The translations under genes were made by a program, and so were the position numbers. Below are positions 26,844 through 35,732 of a DNA stretch of 64,000 bases, in pieces. The DNA comes from Nitrospirota bacterium (GTDB lineage: Bacteria; Nitrospirota; Nitrospiria; Nitrospirales; Nitrospiraceae): NCBI GenBank assembly GCA_030682135.1, contig JAUXQT010000008.1:31325-95324 (forward strand), written 5' to 3'. Position 1 is the stretch's first letter, and each line of letters starts with the position of its first letter. The notes beneath the pieces were generated by a model that ran no database searches, was not told where the DNA came from, and saw only the letters and a list, made by a program, of their open reading frames with translations.

Positions 26844-28850
26844 ATGATGTGGTTTCTTCGTTTTAGTCGTGTGTGGTGGTGTCTGTTGCCCCTGTTGGCC
26901 CTGAGCCCTCCCGTCTATGCTGCCCCGGATATCGAAGTGGCGTCCGCCGATCAAATGGACACCGTTGAGGCGCGGGAAGTCGTCGTCAGTGCGACCAAAA
27001 CCCCTGTTCCTATCACTCAACTCACCAGCGCGGTCGAGATCATTACTGAGGAAGATCTGAAGCGGCGGCAGATCAAGATGGTCTCCGAAGCGCTCCGTCT
27101 CAGTCAGGGATTGACGGTGTTCTCGAACGGTGGGCCCGGTACGAGCACGAGCGTGCGCATCCGAGGCAGCAACTCCGATCAGGTGCTGGTGCTGATTGAT
27201 GGCGCCATCATGAACAGTGCCACGACGGGCAGTTTCGATTTCGCGAATCTCACCACCGACAACATCGAACGCATTGAAATTCTCCGTGGCGCCCAAAGCA
27301 TGCTGTGGGGCGCGGACGCGATGGGTGGCGTGATTAACATCACCACCAAGAGGGGTACCGGCGCTCCCTCGGCTAACGCGTTTTTTGAGTACGGATCGTT
27401 TTCGTCCATCCGGGAAGGCGGCCAAGTCTCCGGCAAAACAGGAATCGTAGACTACAGCGCGGCGATCTCACGTTGGGATTATACGGGATTTTCAGCCGCC
27501 AACTATCGCCGTGGTGCTTCGGAGCGAGATGGCTTTCACAACTGGCAAACCTCAGCGCGCCTGGGTGTGGCCCTTCCTCACGAGGGGCGGCTCGACTTCA
27601 ATTTTCGTCTCTTGCAAGGCAGGGTGAACATCGATAACGGTTTTTCTCCCGGATTCGATACCCTGGGAGCGTTCAACACCAGCCAGCAGTTTGTGTACAG
27701 CGCTGCCTATACGCAGCCGATTACGACCTGGTGGAACCAAGTCCTCACGGTGTCACGCCAAACAGAGGATGCTGAGTCTTTTTCCGGAACGACCCAGCGC
27801 AATCTGCAAACTGGTGTCGTCTCTACTCCATTTCTGTACCGATCGCAGATCAATACGTTGTCGAATCGCATTGAGTGGCAACACAACATCCAGATTGCCA
27901 AGCCCTTACTCCTCAGTGCCGGGTATCAGTTTCGTGAGCAGCAAGGGCAAAGTCGAGATCTTTTGACAAACAATCTCGATATCCCGACCAAGATCGTTTC
28001 CAGCAATGCCGGATTTGCTCAGGCCCAGCTGAATCTCTGGGAGCGAGTCTTTGCGACGGCAGGCGTGCGATATGACGATTACAACGTTTTCGGTGGCGCC
28101 ACCACGTACCGGACTACCGCAGGCTACCTCCATCAGGAGACCGGGACCAAGATCCGGAGCAGTTATGCAACCGGGTTTCGCGCGCCGAGCGTCAATCAAT
28201 TGTATTTTCCGGATTTTGGGAAATCAGATCTGAAGCCGGAGCGAAGTCAGAGTATGGATATCGGGGTGGACCAGTATCTGCTCGACAATCGGCTGACCCT
28301 GAGCGGGGGATATTTCTGGAGCCGTTACCGTGACATGATTGTGTCTCAGCAGAGCGTAGATGTCTGTGGAAGCTCGTTCGGCTTCGCCAATTTTTGTGCG
28401 CAGAATATAGGCTTGGTGAGCACGAAGGGATGGGAGGCGAGTGTGAAGTATGCCGTGGTCAGGGATGTGCCCTTGATCAAGAGCTTGGATGTGCAGGCTC
28501 AATATACCAATACGCTGACCAGGAACCTGGTGCAGCAGCCTGGTAACCGAGCGCCTCGTATGCCGGTCGATCAATGGAGCATGGTCATCAGTTATCAGCC
28601 GATCGATCCGGTTAGGGTGAACCTCGAAGGCCGCTATGTGGGGTCACGCTTCAACGATGTCAATAATCAGGAGAAGATGCGTGCGTTCGATGTGTGGAAT
28701 CTCTCCGCCAGCTATGATGTGACGAATCGTGTGCAAACGTACGTGCGCGCCGACAATATCTTCAACGAGAAGTATGAAGAGATTCAGTTTTACGGTACTC
28801 CTGTGCGATCGATCTTTGTTGGGCTGAGAGTGAATTACGATGCGAAGTAG
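26844..28850 (+). CDS. btuB: TonB-dependent outer-membrane corrinoid receptor (BtuB-like)
   Basis: The ATG (preceded by AAGGGAG) gives 668 residues with a signal peptide ending PPVYAAPD. A TonB-box-like region EVVVSATKTPV is followed by the plug domain (SEALRLSQGLTVFSNGG, RIRGSNSDQVLVLIDGA, IEILRGAQSMLWGADAMGGVINI). The rest is a beta-barrel ending in an aromatic strand (RSIFVGLRVNYDAK). The cobalamin riboswitch upstream and the B12 operon downstream support corrinoid import across the outer membrane. Confidence 0.93.
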   Translation: MMWFLRFSRVWWCLLPLLALSPPVYAAPDIEVASADQMDTVEAREVVVSATKTPVPITQLTSAVEIITEEDLKRRQIKMVSEALRLSQGLTVFSNGGPGTSTSVRIRGSNSDQVLVLIDGAIMNSATTGSFDFANLTTDNIERIEILRGAQSMLWGADAMGGVINITTKRGTGAPSANAFFEYGSFSSIREGGQVSGKTGIVDYSAAISRWDYTGFSAANYRRGASERDGFHNWQTSARLGVALPHEGRLDFNFRLLQGRVNIDNGFSPGFDTLGAFNTSQQFVYSAAYTQPITTWWNQVLTVSRQTEDAESFSGTTQRNLQTGVVSTPFLYRSQINTLSNRIEWQHNIQIAKPLLLSAGYQFREQQGQSRDLLTNNLDIPTKIVSSNAGFAQAQLNLWERVFATAGVRYDDYNVFGGATTYRTTAGYLHQETGTKIRSSYATGFRAPSVNQLYFPDFGKSDLKPERSQSMDIGVDQYLLDNRLTLSGGYFWSRYRDMIVSQQSVDVCGSSFGFANFCAQNIGLVSTKGWEASVKYAVVRDVPLIKSLDVQAQYTNTLTRNLVQQPGNRAPRMPVDQWSMVISYQPIDPVRVNLEGRYVGSRFNDVNNQEKMRAFDVWNLSASYDVTNRVQTYVRADNIFNEKYEEIQFYGTPVRSIFVGLRVNYDAK

Positions 28851-28859
28851 CAGATTCGT

Positions 28860-30260
28860 ATGATCATTCCACGATTGGTCATCGCAGGCACCTCCAGCGG
28901 TGTCGGCAAGACGACGGTGACTCTGGCAATCCTGGCGGCCCTGAAAGCTCGGGGCCGCCAGGTACAGCCCTTCAAGGCTGGGCCTGACTTCATCGACCCG
29001 AGTCATCACACTGCCGCCACCGGCCGACCGTCTCGGAATCTGGATGGCTGGCTGTTGGGGAAGTCTGTGAATCGCGAGATCTTTGCGCGAGCCGCTGTCG
29101 ACGCGGATATCTGTATTGTCGAAGGGATGATGGGGCTGTTCGACGGGAGCTCGCCGGTAAACGAAATCGGTAGTACGGCTGAATTGGCGAAACAAGTGGA
29201 TGCGCCGGTGTTGCTCGTCATTGATGGGAGCGCTATGGCCCGCTCTGCTGCGGCCATGGTGTCGGGCTATGCGAAATTCGATCCGGCCTTGCGAGTCGCG
29301 GCAGTCCTATTCAATCGAGTCGGCAGCGACAGTCATTACCAGTTACTGAAGGCTGCGGTCGAGCAAGAAACCGATGTGGTCGCGGTCGGGTATCTACGGC
29401 CGGATCCGGCGGTGACGATTGCCGATCGCCATCTTGGGCTTGTGACGGCGATGGAGCAGGGGGCAGGCGAGCTCTACGTCCGGCTTGCGAAGGCTGCGGA
29501 AGAGACCGTTGATTTGGGTCGCATCGAGGCATTGGCCCGTTCAAGTGGTGAGTGGACGGTAGCAGTTCTTCCGCCTGTCGCGAGGAGTCAGGGGTGCACG
29601 GTTCGAATCGGGGTGGCCCAGGATCCGGCCTTTTGCTTTTACTATCCGGACAACCTTGAATTGTTGAAAGCGGAGGGGGCGGAGTTGGTGCCGTTTTCCC
29701 CCATGAACGATCGGCTGCTGCCCGATGTGGATATGTTGTATCTTGGCGGTGGCTATCCTGAATTGCATGGCGAGGTGCTGAGTCAGAATGTCTCAATGAG
29801 AAAGGCCATTCGTCAGTTTGCAGACCAGGGTGGGGCCATTTATGCGGAATGCGGGGGGATGATGTATCTCACGCAAGCCATTCGCAACTTCGAGGGCATG
29901 TCGCATGAGATGGTCGGGCTGTTTCCGGCTGAAGCGGTAATGAGGAGGCCAGGGCTGACCTTGGGGTACAGGACGATGGAACTCTCGCACGACTGCATCC
30001 TTGGTGCGGCTGGCACCACCGCACGAGGACATGAGTTTCATTACTCCACGTTGGTTCCGAGAGGATCGCTCGACTATGCCTGCACGCTCCGGGATGCGGG
30101 AGGCTTATCGAAGGGGCAGGATGGAGTTTCCATCGGCAATGTGGTGGGGCTCTACACGCATTTGCACTTTGCCAGCCAGCCGAAGATTGCGAAATCTTTG
30201 GTGTCGTCTGGGCGGCGGACCTCTCCACGGTTGTCGGTGAGTCCAGGAGGTGTGATGTGA
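28860..30260 (+). CDS. cbiA: Cobyrinate a,c-diamide synthase (CbiA/CobB)
   Basis: The 466-residue glutamine amidotransferase amidates the a and c side chains of cobyrinic acid (or hydrogenobyrinic acid) using ATP and glutamine. The N-terminal P-loop is GTSSGVGKTT. The C-terminal class I amidotransferase domain has its nucleophile C331 in YAECGGMMYLT and a later histidine in TARGHEFHYS. The cobalt-free or cobalt route cannot be decided here, but the partner CobO and the absence of cobNST favour CbiA-type. Its stop overlaps cobO by 4 bases. Confidence 0.93.
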   Translation: MIIPRLVIAGTSSGVGKTTVTLAILAALKARGRQVQPFKAGPDFIDPSHHTAATGRPSRNLDGWLLGKSVNREIFARAAVDADICIVEGMMGLFDGSSPVNEIGSTAELAKQVDAPVLLVIDGSAMARSAAAMVSGYAKFDPALRVAAVLFNRVGSDSHYQLLKAAVEQETDVVAVGYLRPDPAVTIADRHLGLVTAMEQGAGELYVRLAKAAEETVDLGRIEALARSSGEWTVAVLPPVARSQGCTVRIGVAQDPAFCFYYPDNLELLKAEGAELVPFSPMNDRLLPDVDMLYLGGGYPELHGEVLSQNVSMRKAIRQFADQGGAIYAECGGMMYLTQAIRNFEGMSHEMVGLFPAEAVMRRPGLTLGYRTMELSHDCILGAAGTTARGHEFHYSTLVPRGSLDYACTLRDAGGLSKGQDGVSIGNVVGLYTHLHFASQPKIAKSLVSSGRRTSPRLSVSPGGVM

Positions 30261-30856
30261 CGGAGCAGGACGAGCACAAAGCGAAGATGGAACGGCTCAA
30301 GGCGTCAGTGGATCGGCGCATTGAGGCGGCACAAGAAGAGCGAGGCCTGCTGATCGTCTATACAGGTGCTGGCAAGGGGAAGACCACCGCAGCGCTGGGT
30401 ATGGCGTTACGATGTCTCGGCCATGGCATGAAGGTGGCCGTGGTTCAATTCATCAAGGGGGCGATCGATACGGCGGAGGAGCGAGCCCTCAAGTCGTTTG
30501 GCGATCGTGTGACTTTTCTTCGCATGGGGGAAGGGTACACGTGGGAAACGCAAGACCGAGAGCGGGACACGAAGTTCGCCCGAGAGGCCTGGACCGTGGT
30601 CTGCGGGTTTTTGCGCGATCCCTCCTACTCGATGGTCATTCTGGATGAATTCAATATCGCGTTGCAGCATGAGTACGTTCCCTTGGATGAGGTGTTGTCG
30701 GGATTGCGATCGCGGCCGCTGATGCAGCATGTGGTGATCACCGGGCGCGGCGCTAAAGAAGCGTTGATCGAGGAGGCCGATCTGGTCACGGAGATGAAGC
30801 AGATCAAACATCCCTTTCGCAAAGGCATCAAGGCGCAGCCGGGGGTGGAGTTTTGA
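30257..30856 (+). CDS. cobO: Corrinoid adenosyltransferase, CobO/BtuR type
   Basis: The 199-residue enzyme adds the adenosyl group from ATP to the cobalt of cob(I)yrinic acid a,c-diamide. The P-loop variant GAGKGKTT (37-44), VQFIKG and ILDEFNIALQHEYV are the BtuR signatures. It overlaps cbiA and the CWC gene by 4 bases each. A second, unrelated adenosyltransferase (PduO type) lies three genes downstream. Confidence 0.95.
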   Translation: MTEQDEHKAKMERLKASVDRRIEAAQEERGLLIVYTGAGKGKTTAALGMALRCLGHGMKVAVVQFIKGAIDTAEERALKSFGDRVTFLRMGEGYTWETQDRERDTKFAREAWTVVCGFLRDPSYSMVILDEFNIALQHEYVPLDEVLSGLRSRPLMQHVVITGRGAKEALIEEADLVTEMKQIKHPFRKGIKAQPGVEF

Positions 30857-31068
30857 GAGGGCCGGTGACGAAGACCTGCGAACATTGCCACGACCGGTTC
30901 GAATGCCGGGGCTATCAATGCTGGTGTGGGACTCTCGGCATTACGGAGCAGCAGATGGACTGGATCGCCGCGCGGTATAAAGAATGTCTCTGCCCTGTCT
31001 GTTTGGGGAAAGTTGCCGCCGGTGAGTTGGGACCTCAATCCACGACTCACGCCGAGCGGGCGACATAA
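30853..31068 (+). CDS. Cysteine-rich CWC-type small protein
   Basis: The 71-residue protein has eight cysteines (C9, C12, C18, C23, C25, C45, C47, C50) and the CWC signature QCWCGTLGI. The Cys pattern looks like a small zinc-binding fold. The GTG or TTG-type start overlaps the cobO stop by 4 bases, so it is co-translated with B12 genes. No function is known for this family; a metal-handling or scaffold role is a guess only. Confidence 0.8.
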   Translation: MRGPVTKTCEHCHDRFECRGYQCWCGTLGITEQQMDWIAARYKECLCPVCLGKVAAGELGPQSTTHAERAT

Positions 31069-31084
31069 AGGAGTGGAACGAGGG

Positions 31085-31861
31085 ATGTCGGGTGATGGCC
31101 GGTTTTCAGACGTGGAGCGGGACGCGGTGTATCGGGCGATTTTCGAGCGGCGCGACGTCCGTCGGAATTTCTTGCCGGCGCCGATCCCGGACTCAGTCTT
31201 GACGCGTGTCTTGACGGCCGCGCACCATGCCGGATCGGTCGGTTTCATGCAGCCATGGGATTTTGTGGTGATCCGCGATCCCACCGTGAAGGGCCTGGTC
31301 AAAGACTTGTTTCGCGGGGCGAACGCCGAGGCTGCCATGAAGTATCGAGGGAAGCGAGCCGCGCTCTATCGAAGTCTCAAGCTGGAAGGCATCGAAGAAG
31401 CGCCGGTCAATATCGGTGTAACCTGTAGCCGTCAGCGTGGCGGCTCTCATGTGCTGGGCCGTTCTACAGTGCGCGATACGGATTTGTATAGCACTTGCTG
31501 TGCCATCCAAAACCTTTGGCTGGCCGCACGAGCGGAAGGCATCGGGGTTGGCTGGGTCAGCATTTTGGACCATGGAGCCTTGAAGTTGGTACTCGGTATC
31601 CCAAGGCCGGTCAAAGTGTTGGCCTATCTGTGCCTGGGGTATGTCGACGACTTTGCGGTGCAGCCTGATTTGGAGTTGGCAGGGTGGCGCAAGAGGATTC
31701 CGGTTGATGAGCTTATTCACTATGAATCGTGGGGAAAGAAATTGCAGGGCGACAGGAGGACGGGCGATGCGCATCACGAAGGTGTACACGAGAACGGGAG
31801 ACGCGGGAAAAACCAGGTTGGCCGGAGGTCAGCAGGTGTGGAAGGACAGTCTTCGAGTTGA
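31085..31861 (+). CDS. bluB: 5,6-dimethylbenzimidazole synthase BluB
   Basis: BluB breaks up reduced FMN with oxygen to form 5,6-dimethylbenzimidazole, the lower ligand of B12. The nitroreductase-like fold shows FERRDVRRNFLPAPI, HHAGSVGFMQPWDFVVI, GVTCSRQRGGSHVLGR and AEGIGVGWVSI. The usual C-terminus (ELIHYESWGKK) is reached near 31740, but the frame stays open for about 40 more residues, overlapping the next gene by 95 bases. The ATG is preceded by AAGGAG. Confidence 0.92.
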   Translation: MSGDGRFSDVERDAVYRAIFERRDVRRNFLPAPIPDSVLTRVLTAAHHAGSVGFMQPWDFVVIRDPTVKGLVKDLFRGANAEAAMKYRGKRAALYRSLKLEGIEEAPVNIGVTCSRQRGGSHVLGRSTVRDTDLYSTCCAIQNLWLAARAEGIGVGWVSILDHGALKLVLGIPRPVKVLAYLCLGYVDDFAVQPDLELAGWRKRIPVDELIHYESWGKKLQGDRRTGDAHHEGVHENGRRGKNQVGRRSAGVEGQSSS

Positions 31862-32354
31862 GGCCTATGGCACCCTCGATGAGTTGAATGCGGTAATCGG
31901 GGTCGTGCGGGTCATGAATGCCGAGATGGTTGGGATGTATGAGCAGGCGGAGCCACTCGAAGAAGATCTCCGCTGGGTTCAGAACAAACTATTCGACCTC
32001 GGTGGTATTCTCGCGACGGCTCCTGGGCAAGAGTTTAAGGATATGCCACAGGTGACGGCAAAAGATGTGACGAAGCTGGAGAAGATGATCGATCGTTGCC
32101 AGAAAGATCTGGCTCCGCTCAAGGAATTCATTTTGCCAGGTGGAGGGAAGGTGTCGGGGTTTTTGCATCAGGCGAGGACCGTGTGCCGCCGGGCAGAGCG
32201 GATCTGCGTACATCTCTCGCGGGAAGAGCCGATCGATGCCGTGCATATCAAGTTCGTGAATCGGCTGAGCGATGCGCTGTTTGTCCTGGCACGTTGGGCC
32301 GCGAAGACGCAGGGAGAGCCGGAGTTTCTCTGGCAACGTGATACAGGGAAATAA
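31767..32354 (+). CDS. ATP:cob(I)alamin adenosyltransferase, PduO type
   Basis: The 195-residue protein begins RITKVYTRTGDAGKTRLAGGQ, the PduO N-terminal ATP-binding motif. Later come ILPGGGKVSGFLHQARTVCRRAER and FVNRLSDALFVLARW, with the conserved arginines and aspartate of the trimeric family. It adenosylates cobalamin or its precursors in parallel with CobO, most likely for salvaged corrinoids. CAGGAGGA precedes the ATG by 6 bases. It begins inside the 3' end of bluB. Confidence 0.93.
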   Translation: MRITKVYTRTGDAGKTRLAGGQQVWKDSLRVEAYGTLDELNAVIGVVRVMNAEMVGMYEQAEPLEEDLRWVQNKLFDLGGILATAPGQEFKDMPQVTAKDVTKLEKMIDRCQKDLAPLKEFILPGGGKVSGFLHQARTVCRRAERICVHLSREEPIDAVHIKFVNRLSDALFVLARWAAKTQGEPEFLWQRDTGK

Positions 32355-32371
32355 CGAATGAGGGGTGATCG

Positions 32372-32908
32372 GTGAGAAGAACGCCATGGGGAAAGTCGCG
32401 GCTCATTCTTGTGTTGGGCGGGGCGGCGTCCGGCAAGAGCCAGGTGGCACTCGACCTGGCAGGCCGGAAAGGGCCGAGGGCTTTTGTGGCGACGGGTCAG
32501 GCGTTGGATCGGGAGATGAATGTCCGGATCGAGCGGCATCGGTCCACGCGCCCGCCCGATTGGGAGACGGCGGAAGTGCCGACTGATCTCGCGCAATGGT
32601 TTATTGATAAAGGTGCAACTTATCAGCTAATTGTGCTTGACTGTCTCACGTTATGGTTGAGCAATATGAAGGGGCTGCGGCTGCGGGATGGAGCCGTAGT
32701 TGAAGCGACAGCCAGCCTATTAGCTGCCATTCGAGCGACGAAGGCTCGCGTGGTGATTGTGAGTAATGAGTTGGGGCTTGGACTGGTGCCCGCGACAAAA
32801 CCTGTCAGGGCGTTTCGTGATCTGGCAGGGAAGGTGAATCAGCAGGTGGCGGCAGAAGCGGATGAAGTCTATCTAACGGTCAGCGGTCTCCCGCTACGAT
32901 TGAAGTAG
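32372..32908 (+). CDS. cobU: Adenosylcobinamide kinase / phosphate guanylyltransferase
   Basis: The 178-residue bifunctional enzyme phosphorylates adenosylcobinamide and then attaches GMP to give AdoCbi-GDP. The P-loop GGAASGKS (16-23), ATGQALDREMNVRIERHR and LIVLDCLTLWLSNM are typical. The start is GTG. The gap before it carries a single GTGATCGGTGA arm without a partner. Confidence 0.93.
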   Translation: MRRTPWGKSRLILVLGGAASGKSQVALDLAGRKGPRAFVATGQALDREMNVRIERHRSTRPPDWETAEVPTDLAQWFIDKGATYQLIVLDCLTLWLSNMKGLRLRDGAVVEATASLLAAIRATKARVVIVSNELGLGLVPATKPVRAFRDLAGKVNQQVAAEADEVYLTVSGLPLRLK

Positions 32909-32956
32909 GGCAGGGGCACGGGGCGATCGGCAAGAGGCGAAAAGGGAGCGTACAAC

Positions 32957-34015
32957 ATGGAAACCCTGCGCGAAACAATACGGAGTATTCAGCCGACCGA
33001 CTCTCGATTCTTGGCACAGGCGCAGGCGCGCCTCGATCGATTAACGAAGCCGATCGGCAGCCTGGGCCGGCTGGAAGAGTTGGCTGCGCGTTATGTCATG
33101 ATCACCGGGGAGTTGAAGCCGAAGGTCCCAGCCGGATCGGTCTTTACCTTCGCGGCCGATCATGGAGTGACGGTTGAAGGGGTGAGCGCCTATCCCTCCG
33201 CCGTGACGCCTCAGATGGTCTTGAACTTCTTGCGCGGTGGCGCTGGCGTGAATGTGCTGGCGCGCCATGCAGGCCTTCAGGTGCGGGTGGTCGATATCGG
33301 CGTCGATTTCGATTTTGAAGCGGTGCCAGGACTGATTCATAAGAAGGTCATGCGCGGCACGAAGAATCTCATGAAGGAATCGGCGATGAGTCCCGCGCAG
33401 GCAGAGCAAGCGATTCAAGTCGGGATTGAGCTAGCCACCGAGGCAGTTCGGGAGGGTATCGGCTTGATCGGGACCGGTGAGATGGGGATCGGCAACACGA
33501 CGGCGAGCTCAGCGATTGCTGCCGTGATGACGGGCCGACCGGTTTCCGAGGTGACAGGACGGGGGACGGGGATCGACGATGCCAGCCATGCCCGCAAGAT
33601 CGACGTGATTCAGCAGGCGCTGGATCTTCATCGGCTCGATTTAACTGATGCCATGGGGGTCTTGGCCAAAGTGGGCGGTCTTGAAATTGCCGGATTGGCC
33701 GGATTGATGTTGGGCGCAGCGGCGGCTCGTATTCCGGTCGTGTTGGATGGATTTATCGCCGGAGCGGCTGCCTTGATCGCCGTGGGCCTGCAACCACATT
33801 GTAAGGACTATCTGATCGCCTCCCATCGGTCCGTAGAGCGCGGCCATCAGGCAATGTTGGATCATCTTGGATTGAAGCCGCTGTTCGATCTCGATCTTCG
33901 TCTGGGGGAAGGGACCGGCGCCTGTCTGGGTATGAGTCTGGTTATTGCCGCCATTAAGATCCTGACGGAGATGGCCACGTTCGACGAGGCGGGTGTGTCG
34001 GAGCGCAAAGCATGA
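32957..34015 (+). CDS. cobT: Nicotinate-nucleotide:dimethylbenzimidazole phosphoribosyltransferase
   Basis: CobT activates the lower ligand by making alpha-ribazole phosphate from dimethylbenzimidazole and nicotinate mononucleotide. The 352-residue protein has [41 protein letters not shown] and the catalytic glutamate E318 in [11 protein letters not shown]. It sits next to bluB, which makes its base. The stop overlaps cobS. Confidence 0.97.
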   Translation: METLRETIRSIQPTDSRFLAQAQARLDRLTKPIGSLGRLEELAARYVMITGELKPKVPAGSVFTFAADHGVTVEGVSAYPSAVTPQMVLNFLRGGAGVNVLARHAGLQVRVVDIGVDFDFEAVPGLIHKKVMRGTKNLMKESAMSPAQAEQAIQVGIELATEAVREGIGLIGTGEMGIGNTTASSAIAAVMTGRPVSEVTGRGTGIDDASHARKIDVIQQALDLHRLDLTDAMGVLAKVGGLEIAGLAGLMLGAAAARIPVVLDGFIAGAAALIAVGLQPHCKDYLIASHRSVERGHQAMLDHLGLKPLFDLDLRLGEGTGACLGMSLVIAAIKILTEMATFDEAGVSERKA

Positions 34016-34773
34016 CCTCCGTGCTGCGAACGTTTCTGTTCGCCTGGCAGTTCCTGACGGCCGTTCCGCTTAGCCGCTCAACGCACGATGCCAAGCCGGA
34101 GGAGTTGGCGGCCTCCATGAGTTGGTATCCCTTTGTAGGTCTGCTCCTTGGCGCGCTGTTAGTCACGGCAGATCTGTTCCTCTCGAAAGTCTTCTCCATC
34201 CAAATCACAAGTGTGGTCCTGATGTTTCTCCTGATCGGGATCACGCGCGGGCTCCATCAAGATGGTCTCGCCGATATGGTGGATGGCCTGGCTGGTGGCC
34301 GAACCGCTCAGGCTCGATTGACGATTATGCGGGATGGGCGTGTCGGCGCAATTGGAGCTACGGGGCTCTTTCTCGCGCTCGGTCTGCGATTTGCCGGGCT
34401 CAATGCCATGCCGGCTGGCGAGCATTTCGCGTTGCTGCTTGGCCTGCCGGTGGTCGGACGCTGGGCCATGGTCATGGGGGCCTTCCATGTGACCTATGCA
34501 CGGTCGGAAGGAGGACTGGCCCAACCGTTCCTCACCTATTTATCGTGGCGCCATCTCTGTCTGGCAACGGCCACGGCAGGGGTCGTGTTGACATTGTTGC
34601 TGGGACCCTGGGTGGCCTTGGGCTGTCTCCTGATCGGTACGGCGCTCGTGCGCTTGTCTACGGCCTGGTTTCATCGCATGTTCGGCGGCGTCACGGGGGA
34701 CTTGCTTGGTGCGACGAACGAAGTGGCAGAGATTCTCTTTCTCGTGATCGTGCCCGTGGTGTGTTTCCGATGA
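34012..34773 (+). CDS. cobS: Adenosylcobinamide-GDP ribazoletransferase (cobalamin-5'-phosphate synthase)
   Basis: The 253-residue integral membrane enzyme joins AdoCbi-GDP to alpha-ribazole phosphate. The start [11 protein letters not shown], the conserved [15 protein letters not shown] (metal-binding aspartates) and [15 protein letters not shown] are hallmark motifs. It overlaps cobT and cbiB by 4 bases each. Confidence 0.96.
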   Translation: MTSVLRTFLFAWQFLTAVPLSRSTHDAKPEELAASMSWYPFVGLLLGALLVTADLFLSKVFSIQITSVVLMFLLIGITRGLHQDGLADMVDGLAGGRTAQARLTIMRDGRVGAIGATGLFLALGLRFAGLNAMPAGEHFALLLGLPVVGRWAMVMGAFHVTYARSEGGLAQPFLTYLSWRHLCLATATAGVVLTLLLGPWVALGCLLIGTALVRLSTAWFHRMFGGVTGDLLGATNEVAEILFLVIVPVVCFR

Positions 34774-35732
34774 CTGGAGGCGAATTGGCGGCGGCCTGCA
34801 TGATCGATGCGGCGGTCGGGGACCCTCGCTGGTTTCCACACCCGGTGCGTTGGATGGGAATCATCGTCAATGGGTGCGACCGGTTCGTCCATCGACTCCT
34901 TCTCTCTCCCTTCAAACAACGGATGGCAGGGGTACTGCTCGCGATCGTATTGCCAACCGGAGCCTATGTCGCTGGAGCGTTACTCATCTGGTTGGGGGGC
35001 TCGATCGATCCTATGTTGGGTAGCGTTGTCGCCGTCCTGTTGGCCTGGACTACGCTTGCGGCTCGAGATCTCATGGACCATGTCCTCTCCGTGCAACGGG
35101 CACTCCAATCACGTTCTCTGCCGGAGGCTCGATCGGCCGTTGCCCAGATTGTCGGCCGCGATACGGAGGAGATGGCGGAACCAGATATCGTTCGCGCGAC
35201 GGTGGAAACGATTGCGGAAAGTACGGCTGACGGCATCGTCGCGCCGTTGTTCTATCTGGTTATCGGGGGCGCGCCCCTGGCCCTGGCCTATAAGGCGATC
35301 AATACCTTGGACTCGATGATTGGCCATTTGGACGACCGATACCGGTGGTTCGGTTGGGCATCGGCCCGATTGGACGATCTGGCGAATTTTCTTCCAGCTC
35401 GTATCGCCGCGCTCTTGCTGGTGCTATCTGCGGGAATCCTGTCTCGATCATGGCCCCTGATGCAGAGGGCTTGGCAGACTTTATTGCGTGACGGAGGCCA
35501 GCATCCAAGCCCGAATAGTGGACGTCCGGAAGCTGCGATGGCCGGGGCGCTCGGGGTCCAATTGGGCGGGGGCAATCGTTATGACGGTCTTTTTCTTGAA
35601 CGGCCTTGTCTTGGCGATCCGGTTCAGCCTTTGATGCAGGCTCACATCGGCAGGGCGGTGGCCCTCATGCTCTGGACCAGTCTTTTGGGAGCACTGTTGG
35701 GTATCGGATCGCTTCTGATGGTGAAGGGATGA
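34770..35732 (+). CDS. cbiB: Adenosylcobinamide-phosphate synthase CbiB
   Basis: The 320-residue membrane protein attaches aminopropanol (or its phosphate) to adenosylcobyric acid. IDAAVGDPRWFPHPVRWMG, ETIAESTADGIVAPLFY, INTLDSMIGHLDDRY and NSGRPEAAMAGALGVQLGG are the family motifs. The start chosen is the ATG overlapping the cobS stop; the open frame runs much further upstream but only as a shadow of cobS. Confidence 0.95.
   Translation: MTGGELAAACMIDAAVGDPRWFPHPVRWMGIIVNGCDRFVHRLLLSPFKQRMAGVLLAIVLPTGAYVAGALLIWLGGSIDPMLGSVVAVLLAWTTLAARDLMDHVLSVQRALQSRSLPEARSAVAQIVGRDTEEMAEPDIVRATVETIAESTADGIVAPLFYLVIGGAPLALAYKAINTLDSMIGHLDDRYRWFGWASARLDDLANFLPARIAALLLVLSAGILSRSWPLMQRAWQTLLRDGGQHPSPNSGRPEAAMAGALGVQLGGGNRYDGLFLERPCLGDPVQPLMQAHIGRAVALMLWTSLLGALLGIGSLLMVKG

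Noticed and set aside
32355..32375. Single GTGATCGGTGAG arm before cobU
   Set aside because: It resembles one arm of the GTGAT-type hairpins but no partner arm lies nearby, so it is not listed as an element.
34122..34769. Upstream in-frame extension of cbiB
   Set aside because: It overlaps almost all of cobS in another frame; the cobS motifs and the ATGA overlap place the true cbiB start at 34770.
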